Shown: positions 1 through 5,357 of the stretch, one piece after another | How the letters are laid out: each line of letters begins with the position of its first letter | How positions within the stretch are numbered: the first letter of the stretch is position 1 | Assembly: GCA_016874895.1 (NCBI GenBank) | Contig: VGSX01000251.1 | Coordinates: 1-5,357, forward strand | From: Deltaproteobacteria bacterium | GTDB taxonomy: Bacteria > Desulfobacterota > Desulfobaccia > Desulfobaccales > Desulfobaccaceae | Direction of reading: 5' to 3' | DNA length: 5,357 nt | The notes under the pieces: model-generated | What the model was told of the DNA's origin: nothing | What the model saw: only the letters and a program-made list of their open reading frames with translations | Databases searched by the model: none | Made by a program: the position numbers and the translations under genes

Positions 1-65
1 CGGGGGGATATCAATAGAATGCGCATGGGAGTTTTTTTTTTACCGTTTCCGGTTGCTGATTACCG

Positions 66-104
66 GCTTAAAGCTAAAAATAACATTATTTTTCTGTTTA
101 ACAG
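66..104. repeat. Cluster of three adjacent short palindromes, AT-rich
   Basis: GCTTAAAGC (66-74), AAAAATAACATTATTTTT (76-93, an 8-bp stem with a 2-nt loop) and CTGTTTAACAG (94-104) lie almost back to back. The DNA is clearly AT-richer than the flanking genes. They may be protein-binding sites or weak hairpins; no function can be assigned. Confidence 0.35.
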
Positions 105-111
105 TTCCTCA

Positions 112-126
112 TGGGCCGATGGCCCA
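112..126. repeat. Short perfect hairpin TGGGCC-GAT-GGCCCA
   Basis: There is a six-base-pair perfect stem with a 3-nt loop in the gene-free left end. No T tract follows on either strand, so an intrinsic terminator is not supported. It could still act as a 3' stem-loop on the transcript of the cyclase gene. Confidence 0.4.
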
Positions 127-147
127 CCCGTAAAGCATGAAAAGTTT

Positions 148-199
148 GTTTGAAGGCGGGATGCGCTCCGCTTTCCCGCCCTACATGGTGAACTTTTCA
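148..199. repeat. 52-bp palindromic repeat unit, copy 1 (REP/MITE-like)
   Basis: This is the first of two contiguous 52-bp units that differ at one base (G at 156, A at 208). Its core at 155-180 is an imperfect palindrome: GGCGGGA (155-161) pairs with TCCCGCC (174-180), then GCG (163-165) with CGC (169-171) around a 3-nt loop. The unit ends with AACTTTTCA (191-199), the reverse complement of TGAAAAGTT at 138-146 just to its left. It lies downstream of the cyclase gene, where REP-like elements often sit and may stabilise or end transcripts. No U-rich tract follows, so it is not called as a terminator. Confidence 0.85.
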
Positions 200-251
200 G
201 TTTGAAGACGGGATGCGCTCCGCTTTCCCGCCCTACATGGTGAACTTTTCA
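200..251. repeat. 52-bp palindromic repeat unit, copy 2 (REP/MITE-like)
   Basis: This copy directly abuts copy 1 and matches it at 51 of 52 positions. The single change (A at 208) lies in the outer stem of the hairpin at 207-232 and breaks one base pair. It ends 33 bp from the stop codon of the cyclase/ATPase gene, so that gene's transcript would run through this copy first. The near identity suggests recent tandem duplication or conversion. Confidence 0.85.
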
Positions 252-284
252 TAACAGTTGAAGGTTGATTGGGTTGCTTCTGGT

Positions 285-3200
285 TTAATCCAAAGTCTGC
301 CCCAGTTCTTCGGCCCGTTGGGCATACACCTGCATATCACAGGCGGCAAAGATTTCCTGTGCCATGTGCAGGTAAGTCTTTGACTTTTCTTTTTGTCCCC
401 TGGCCTTATACAGGATACCCAGCAACAAATAGGGCTGCCCCAAAAACCCCTTGGCCCCGGTCTGCAGGGCCAGCTGCACCGCCTGTAACAGATGTTTTTC
501 GGCTTTTTTGCCGGCGACGAACAGGTTTTTCAGGATGAGTCCGATATTATGCCAAAGGATGGAGAAGTTTATTTTCCCTGACCTCTGGTAGAGCTGCAGA
601 TATACTGTACCCAGAATGGTTTCCGACAGGCTGCAAAACACCTGGCGATGAAATTCCTTAAATTCCCGATTTGATCTTTCGATACATTGCAGACCTGCTG
701 CTACCTTGCCTTGGGCTGCCAAAGCCACCCCCAGGAACACATTGGCGAAGGTTTTCATGTATTCCGTGCCATGTGCTTCACAATAGCAGATTACCTGGTT
801 CAAGTTGTCCAAGGCCGACTCAAACTCCCGCATGTGCACGAGAAACATACCGTGAACCAGCCTGGCAAAGATGGAATGATATGGGTCGCCCTCGTCAATG
901 ACCTTTTGAATACAAGTTACCGCGGCCGACATCTCTAAATCCAGGAAATGCCAGAAGGCCAGCAGGATGTAGCCCACCATCTGACAGCGCAGGCTGTGGA
1001 TTTCCTGGCCGTAGGCAAGAATACCCTGGGCGGCCTCCCAAACCTTTCTCTTGTCACCCGTAAACCAGCCGATGTAACCACTGCCGGAGTAATAGATCAT
1101 GCGCAGAAAATAATCGTCCGGTAAGGTGTCCAGCATTGCCTGACAGTGCCTTTCATTGGCCCTGGACTCCTCCAGCAGGCCCAGTTCAGCACATGTTTTT
1201 ATCAAAAAGCCGCAGGCATAGGCGATTACTTGTTTATTGCCGCTCTGTTGCCCCAGTTTCAGCGCCCGTTGCAGGTACCGGTGGGCATCTTTCAGACTGG
1301 CTCCATGCCAGAAATTGGCATGCCCCAACCAGGCATAATACTCTCCCAATTTTCCCTGGTCCTGCAACGATTCGGCCAGAGGTTGATTATCCAACAACAA
1401 GCGGTTCATTTCTTTGAATCGCCCCTGATAATAGAGCACCAGGCACCATTTAATCATGAGATCCAATAAGATAAAATCCTCTTTTTTTGATCTTTCCTGA
1501 CGGGACGACAAGAGCTTAAAGGCCTCACCATAATATTGTTCCGAGGCATCCAAAGCGTACTTCTTAAGACTTCTTTCTCCGGATTTAACCAGATATTTTA
1601 TAGCCTTATCCATGGAATGGGCTCGTTGAAAATGGAAGGCCAGTATTTCCCAGGATTCCAGTGAGCGGTCCTGAAAAAACTTTTCCAGGGCCAGGCCGAC
1701 GCGTTCGTGAATGTCCCGGCGGTGCTTTTTCACCAGTCCCTTATAGACAGTTTCCTGAAACATGGCATGTCTGAATGAATACACCTTATCCGGGTAGGTA
1801 GACTCGACCTGGATGATATCCAGGTTTTGCAGCCTTTGCAGGTGGGGTCCGGGAGATCCTTCAATGGCGGTGATATCTTCCAGAATTCCTTGACAAAATG
1901 CCCTGCCGATGACCGAGGCCTCTTGCAGGACCTCTTTGGTCAGGTTGTCTAACCGGTCCACCCGGGCGTTGATTAAGCCCTGAATGGTAGCCGGCAGCAT
2001 GAGGTCAGGGACAGATTCCCGGAAATGCCAGGTTTCTTGTTCCATATAGAGCACATCGGCATCAATGAGGCAGTTGACTACTTCCTCCGTATAAAAAGGA
2101 TTACCCCCTACCTTTTCAGAAATAAAAAGCCTCAGGGGGGCAGGAACTTCCTTCGTTCTTAAGAGTGAGGCCACCATTTCTTGGGTTTCGGGTAGGGTAA
2201 GGTCTTTCAGTTCAACCTCTCGGTGCACCTCCCGGAGTGCGGTTAGAGGTCTTTCTCCCAAAAGGTCTAGCGGAGGACGGTAGGTACAGAAAAACAGAGC
2301 AGGGTAAGTCAACTTGGTCCAAATAAACTGCAACAGGTCCAGGGAGTTTGGGTCAGCCCAGTGCAGGTCCTCCAGGCAGATGATCGTCGGCCCCTGCCGC
2401 ACCAGGGATGAGAGAAAAATGGCCACCGCATTACGCAGGCGTAATCTTAAGACATCGATATCAATGCTTTCCAGCTCGGGATAATGTAGAGAGAGAAGTT
2501 CACCTATGTAGGCTGTGACGTCCTGATAGTTGGTCACTGTCTTCGTAATAGTTGCTTCCGCTAGCTCCCTGGCTCGTTCCGGCGGGTCTCCTTCCTTGAT
2601 CTTAAAGATCCGTTTCAGTAGATCAATAAAAACGTAGTAAGGGACGTTCTCGGTAAAAGCATAGGCGTGTCCCTCATACCAGCGGATGATATCCGGGTCC
2701 AGAGTGGATTTTAATTCCCGGATCAGTCTGCTCTTGCCGGTTCCCGCCTCACCATAGATAGAGACGATGGCGCCCTGGCCATCCAAAAGCTCCTGCAGGA
2801 TTCCCTGGAGTTTTGTCATTTCCTCCTGCCGTCCGATTAAATCCGCCTGTCGGCCAGAAAGGCGATGCAACTTATTGGGGATTTCTTTGGCAGTCAACAG
2901 TTTGTAAACCCTTACCGGCTTGGTTCGGCCCTTGACCTGAACCGGTTCGAGTCGCTCAAAGGTAAAAAATCCCTGGGCCTGATCATAAGTATTCTGCCCC
3001 ACCAGGGTCTCGTGCGGCTTGGCCAGGCTACACAAACGCGCCGCCACGTTTATGCTGTCCCCGGCCACATGGGGCAGGCCATCCCCTATATGGATTTTTC
3101 CGGTAACCACCAGTCCGGAGTTGATGCCGATATGCACCGAGAGGGGATGTCCTTTCCCTTCCTTTAGCTCGGAGCCGATTTCCGCCACTATCCGGTGAAT

Positions 3201-3632
3201 CTCCAGAGCAGCGCGAATGGCCCGGAGGGGATCATCTTCATGGGACCAGGGCACGCCGAACACTACCATGACCGAATCCCCGGCAAATTCTTCGATGAAC
3301 CCACCGAACTTTGCCGTAACCTTAGCAACCTCACCGAAGAGATGGCTCATGACATCCTTGACTTCTTCTGGGTCCAGGCGTTCCGCCATTGTGGTATAAC
3401 CGGTGACATCGGCAAACAAGGTGGTGACATACTTGCGTTCCGCCTTGAGTTCACGCCCCCGGTTCTGGATTTTGTCCAAGGCTTTAAGTTTGAGTCCACA
3501 ACCGCTGCAGAACTTATCACCCAAGTGGATGTGGGACTGGCAGGCCGGGCAGATTCTGTGCAACTTGGCGCCGCAGGACCGGCAGAAATTCTGGTTCTCT
3601 TCGTGTTTACGGTGACAGAAAGGGCATTCCAT
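285..3632 (-). CDS. Zinc-ribbon / class III nucleotide cyclase / AAA-STAND ATPase / TPR signalling protein
   Basis: This is a complete 1115-residue protein with no signal peptide or obvious membrane segment, so probably cytoplasmic. Two zinc ribbons start at the N terminus (C3/C6/C17/C20 and C28/C31/C42/C45), which supports the ATG at 3630-3632; upstream there is only a weak GGGA. The class III cyclase domain spans about 65-245. It has metal-binding D75 (FADVTGYT) and D119 (FAGDSVMVVFG), and transition-state N195 and R199 (SINVAARL). The purine-selecting positions are E115 and H188, not the common Lys plus Asp/Thr. An AAA/STAND-type ATPase follows: IGRQEEM (265-271), Walker A GEAGTGKS (293-300) and Walker B TIICLEDLHWAD (415-426). 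A winged-helix-like stretch leads into a helical TPR-like tail (about 680-1115), whose last repeat-like part is near 1062-1093. Such proteins are thought to link nucleotide cyclisation to signal sensing; the signal is unknown. It starts 43 bp after the activase stop, on the same strand, with no terminator visible between them. Confidence 0.92.
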   Translation of the reverse strand: MECPFCHRKHEENQNFCRSCGAKLHRICPACQSHIHLGDKFCSGCGLKLKALDKIQNRGRELKAERKYVTTLFADVTGYTTMAERLDPEEVKDVMSHLFGEVAKVTAKFGGFIEEFAGDSVMVVFGVPWSHEDDPLRAIRAALEIHRIVAEIGSELKEGKGHPLSVHIGINSGLVVTGKIHIGDGLPHVAGDSINVAARLCSLAKPHETLVGQNTYDQAQGFFTFERLEPVQVKGRTKPVRVYKLLTAKEIPNKLHRLSGRQADLIGRQEEMTKLQGILQELLDGQGAIVSIYGEAGTGKSRLIRELKSTLDPDIIRWYEGHAYAFTENVPYYVFIDLLKRIFKIKEGDPPERARELAEATITKTVTNYQDVTAYIGELLSLHYPELESIDIDVLRLRLRNAVAIFLSSLVRQGPTIICLEDLHWADPNSLDLLQFIWTKLTYPALFFCTYRPPLDLLGERPLTALREVHREVELKDLTLPETQEMVASLLRTKEVPAPLRLFISEKVGGNPFYTEEVVNCLIDADVLYMEQETWHFRESVPDLMLPATIQGLINARVDRLDNLTKEVLQEASVIGRAFCQGILEDITAIEGSPGPHLQRLQNLDIIQVESTYPDKVYSFRHAMFQETVYKGLVKKHRRDIHERVGLALEKFFQDRSLESWEILAFHFQRAHSMDKAIKYLVKSGERSLKKYALDASEQYYGEAFKLLSSRQERSKKEDFILLDLMIKWCLVLYYQGRFKEMNRLLLDNQPLAESLQDQGKLGEYYAWLGHANFWHGASLKDAHRYLQRALKLGQQSGNKQVIAYACGFLIKTCAELGLLEESRANERHCQAMLDTLPDDYFLRMIYYSGSGYIGWFTGDKRKVWEAAQGILAYGQEIHSLRCQMVGYILLAFWHFLDLEMSAAVTCIQKVIDEGDPYHSIFARLVHGMFLVHMREFESALDNLNQVICYCEAHGTEYMKTFANVFLGVALAAQGKVAAGLQCIERSNREFKEFHRQVFCSLSETILGTVYLQLYQRSGKINFSILWHNIGLILKNLFVAGKKAEKHLLQAVQLALQTGAKGFLGQPYLLLGILYKARGQKEKSKTYLHMAQEIFAACDMQVYAQRAEELGQTLD

Positions 3633-3675
3633 TTCTATTCCCAGAGAGCTCTACTTTTTAGAACGTCAGATTTTC

Positions 3676-4578
3676 CTAATCCACGATTTCCGCCCAGGAG
3701 AAAATTTCCCGGCTCTGCTGCTCCTCCCCTCGGGTCAGAAACCGCCCGGGCAGATCCGGAACAGATGATCTGCCGAGAGGCGCTGTCTTGGCAGAGCCGG
3801 CGGGGTTGTACGGCAGCAAGGAACAGCGGTTTATCCCCAGATCCTGCAACCGACGAGAAATGGCCCTGAGATTATGAACCGTGGCTGTTAAGCCGGGAAT
3901 CAGGGGCACTCGGGGCAGCACTGCTTCAGACCGGGCCTTGAGCAGGCGGGACAGGTTTTCCCATATCAGCTCGTTGCTTCCGCCGGTATACTCCCTGTGC
4001 TCCGAGGGATCAGCCAACTTGAGATCAATCATAATGAGATCCAGGTAGCTTAAGACTTTCCCGGCAAAATCCTGCCAGAGAAAGAGGCCGTTAGTCTGGA
4101 TGGCCGTATGAATACCCTCCTGCTTGAGACCCTGAAGCAGCTGGGAAAGATAGTCCAGATGCAGCGTGGGTTCGCCCCCCGAAAGGGTGACCCCACCCCC
4201 GGAAACTTTGTAAAACACCCGGCCTCGAAGCAGTCTGGCGATCAATGTTGCCACCGGATAGAATTCACCGATGCCTCGCAATCCCCGTCCAGGGCAAACC
4301 TTGAGACATTCACCGCAGCCGTCGCAGCGGCGCCGGTCAATGCGGACCGGGTTGTCTAAGCTAATGGCTCCCCGGGTGCAGGCTGCCACACAATCGCCGC
4401 AGCCTATGCAGTCCGCAGCAAAAAACCCTATTTCCCGTCCGACCTCCACTGACTCCGGATTATGACACCACCGGCACCTGAGTTGACAACCCTTGAAAAA
4501 AACTGTGGTGCGAAGGCCGGGGCCATCATCTGTAGCATGACCTTTGATGTTAAAGATCAGAGGCTTGTCGTGCTCCAT
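3676..4578 (-). CDS. Glycyl radical enzyme activating enzyme (radical SAM)
   Basis: This 300-residue protein has the usual length for activases of non-PFL glycyl radical enzymes (BssD/HpdA/CutD type). It should use S-adenosylmethionine and a reduced 4Fe-4S cluster to abstract hydrogen from the glycine of the partner GRE in the cytoplasm. The N-terminal GPGLRTTVFFKGC is typical, and the radical-SAM motif is C31-x3-C35-x2-C38 followed by HNPES. Two ferredoxin-type 4Fe-4S motifs follow: C57/C60/C63/C67 and C85/C88/C91/C95. SGGGVTLSGGEP (126-137) is the SAM-binding glycine motif, QTNG is at 161-164, DLKL at 185-188, and LPYNP lies near the C terminus. No key residue is missing. The ATG at 4576-4578 lies inside the end of the GRE gene (22 bp overlap), with GAGG 11 nt upstream, which suggests translational coupling. 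The two extra clusters fit a GRE other than pyruvate formate-lyase. The specific substrate of the partner is unknown. Confidence 0.95.
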   Translation of the reverse strand: MEHDKPLIFNIKGHATDDGPGLRTTVFFKGCQLRCRWCHNPESVEVGREIGFFAADCIGCGDCVAACTRGAISLDNPVRIDRRRCDGCGECLKVCPGRGLRGIGEFYPVATLIARLLRGRVFYKVSGGGVTLSGGEPTLHLDYLSQLLQGLKQEGIHTAIQTNGLFLWQDFAGKVLSYLDLIMIDLKLADPSEHREYTGGSNELIWENLSRLLKARSEAVLPRVPLIPGLTATVHNLRAISRRLQDLGINRCSLLPYNPAGSAKTAPLGRSSVPDLPGRFLTRGEEQQSREIFSWAEIVD

Positions 4579-5357
4579 GGCAGCTTTTGCCTCAACCAGT
4601 GAAGCTGCTGGTTAATTAGAAAAGCAAATTTGAAAATATAATTCACATTGCCGTGCGGCCTGATTTCATTACGTACAACTCCGGCAAGGAGATCCTGGTT
4701 GGTCCCCTTCGCATAGTCGATCAGGTAGTTGAGTAATGCGGCTTCATCTCTTAACTCCAAACCAGCGTCTGCTTCGTAAATCTCGATTCTGTTCTTCGGC
4801 AAGCGCATCGTCCCATCTGTGAATACCACCGGAATGTGGAGAGAGCCCGATCTGGTAAAGAGAACATAGGTCCCGGTAAAATCTATGATAGACCCTCTAA
4901 ACTCGCGTTTGAACCTTAACAGGGTCCTCATCCCCCAGAGTCCCATTTTAAATATCGGGCCGGTGAGCCCCAATTTGAGGAGTATTTTTCTGGCTAGTCC
5001 GGGGGGTTTCGGTCCAGGCAGGGGTTTGCCGTCATAGGGTTCTGCCTTTCCGGTGGCGAGATTGTATTGGGTCCGGCTGATGATCTCATCCTGCATCCTG
5101 ATATCGAGATCATGAAAGTAGGCCGAGTATCCCGAAACCCTGACCAGGATATCCTGGTACTTCGGATCCCGGGGATTAATTTTTAACGCCTCCCGGGCTT
5201 CGATGAGTTTCTGCCGGTGGATGAGGTTATACTGTACCGTCTTGGTATTTCCCGGGACGCCTTTCAATTCCTGGAACAAACCGTCCTCTTGGGGCATTCC
5301 CAGTGTTTCGTCAGCGACAAGGCCCGCCGTTGGTTCAAGCACCGCCTGATGTTGGAG
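4557..5357 (-). CDS. Glycyl radical enzyme (PFL2/dehydratase-like), C-terminal part, with SCP2-like C-terminal domain; 5' end outside window
   Basis: The frame is open to the window edge, so only the last 266 residues are visible. A GTG at 5340-5342 is internal, not a credible start. Residues 40-100 match the C-terminal glycyl radical domain: VQYN, a helix ending near PKYQDILV, then RVSGYSA (73-79), followed by QDEIISRT (89-96). The radical-bearing glycine is G76 (GGA codon, 5130-5132). Family knowledge: these enzymes do radical chemistry (C-C, C-N, C-O or C-S cleavage, or fumarate addition) with a catalytic Cys, which is not visible here. GREs usually end soon after this motif; this one continues about 165 residues. 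The tail has a Pro-rich linker (about 107-119), a basic hydrophobic stretch (about 120-153) and an SCP2-like domain (about 155-252), recognised by VVFTDGTM, an acidic 'ADAGLEL' strand, 'ALLNYL' and 'NEIRPHGNVNYIFKF'. The substrate cannot be assigned. The GRE call is firm; the SCP2 call is probable. Confidence 0.9.
   Translation of the reverse strand, partial: LQHQAVLEPTAGLVADETLGMPQEDGLFQELKGVPGNTKTVQYNLIHRQKLIEAREALKINPRDPKYQDILVRVSGYSAYFHDLDIRMQDEIISRTQYNLATGKAEPYDGKPLPGPKPPGLARKILLKLGLTGPIFKMGLWGMRTLLRFKREFRGSIIDFTGTYVLFTRSGSLHIPVVFTDGTMRLPKNRIEIYEADAGLELRDEAALLNYLIDYAKGTNQDLLAGVVRNEIRPHGNVNYIFKFAFLINQQLHWLRQKLPWSTTSL
4590..4593 (-). promoter_or_regulatory. Putative ribosome binding site of the activase
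   Basis: The minus strand reads GAGG followed by 11 nt and then the ATG at 4576-4578. It lies inside the 3' end of the GRE coding sequence. The spacing is slightly long and the match is short. It supports the chosen start mainly because the GRE-activase N-terminal pattern begins directly after this ATG. Confidence 0.35.

Larger units (their letters stand above)
137..252. repeat. Inverted repeat flanking the tandem repeat pair
   Basis: ATGAAAAGTT at 137-146 is the exact reverse complement of AACTTTTCAT at 243-252. Nine of these bases also pair with AACTTTTCA at 191-199. The left arm could therefore close a 63-bp structure around copy 1 alone or a 116-bp structure around both copies. This looks like a REP or MITE element with inverted ends whose inner unit was later duplicated. 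Confidence 0.6.
1..284. other. Gene-free region left of the cyclase stop codon
   Basis: I see no credible coding sequence here on either strand. It holds the tandem 52-bp repeats (148-251), several short palindromes (66-126) and a run of ten T (32-41). The T run has no convincing hairpin before it on the plus strand, so it is not called a terminator. No clear promoter pair was found. Confidence 0.7.

Noticed and set aside
32..41. T10 tract as a plus-strand terminator
   Set aside because: No stable GC-rich stem can be formed from the 31 visible bases before it; a gene beyond the left edge cannot be judged.
148..251. CRISPR array
   Set aside because: Only two copies exist, they abut with no spacers between them, and the unit itself carries a long GC-rich hairpin.
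137..252. Intrinsic terminator for the cyclase gene
   Set aside because: The hairpins are GC-rich but no run of U follows on the minus-strand transcript; only short TTTT segments occur within the arms.
3633..3675. Promoter for the cyclase in the 43-bp gap
   Set aside because: No convincing -35/-10 pair at proper spacing was seen; the AGAGCTCT palindrome alone is too short to call.
3195..3869. Plus-strand open frame of 224 codons
   Set aside because: It runs antisense across the start of the cyclase gene and the end of the activase gene, both of which have clear family motifs. Its translation shows no recognisable domain.
5340..5342. GTG as the start of a short stand-alone 261-residue protein
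   Set aside because: The frame is open to the window edge and the visible part starts inside the conserved C-terminal GRE region, so the gene is cut by the window rather than starting here.

Overview
This window looks like part of an anaerobic bacterial chromosome. All three genes are on the minus strand, so they read from the right edge to the left. An oxygen-sensitive glycyl radical enzyme (GRE) with its radical-SAM activase implies anaerobic life. The very large zinc-ribbon/cyclase/ATPase/TPR signalling protein is a type I associate with Desulfobacterota (former Deltaproteobacteria) and similar anaerobes. That taxonomic placement is inference; nothing here fixes it.

Region 1 (4557-5357): the C-terminal 266 residues of a GRE whose N-terminal part and catalytic cysteine lie outside the window. 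The glycyl radical motif RVSGYSA is intact. Instead of ending shortly afterwards, as GREs normally do, the protein continues for about 165 residues. This tail is a proline-rich linker, a basic hydrophobic stretch and a domain resembling SCP2 (sterol carrier protein 2), a lipid-binding fold. This fusion is the most unusual thing in the window.

Region 2 (3676-4578): a complete GRE-activating enzyme with the radical-SAM CX3CX2C motif and two extra 4Fe-4S ferredoxin-type motifs. It overlaps the GRE by 22 bp, and the two form an enzyme/activase pair.

Region 3 (285-3632): a complete 1115-residue soluble signalling protein 43 bp downstream of the activase. It has two N-terminal zinc ribbons, a class III nucleotide cyclase domain, an AAA/STAND-type ATPase and a long helical TPR-like tail. 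Its metal-binding and transition-state residues are intact, but the two purine-selecting positions hold Glu and His rather than the usual Lys and Asp/Thr.

Region 4 (1-284): no gene. Next to the cyclase stop are two contiguous copies of a 52-bp unit carrying a GC-rich palindrome (a REP/MITE-like element), with an inverted flanking segment and a possible 8-bp direct repeat around the block. Further out is a cluster of short palindromes and a T10 run.

How the genes work together: the activase would install the glycyl radical on the GRE, whose SCP2-like tail hints at a hydrophobic or lipid-linked substrate. The cyclase/ATPase could be a co-transcribed regulator or just a neighbour; the sequence does not decide this.
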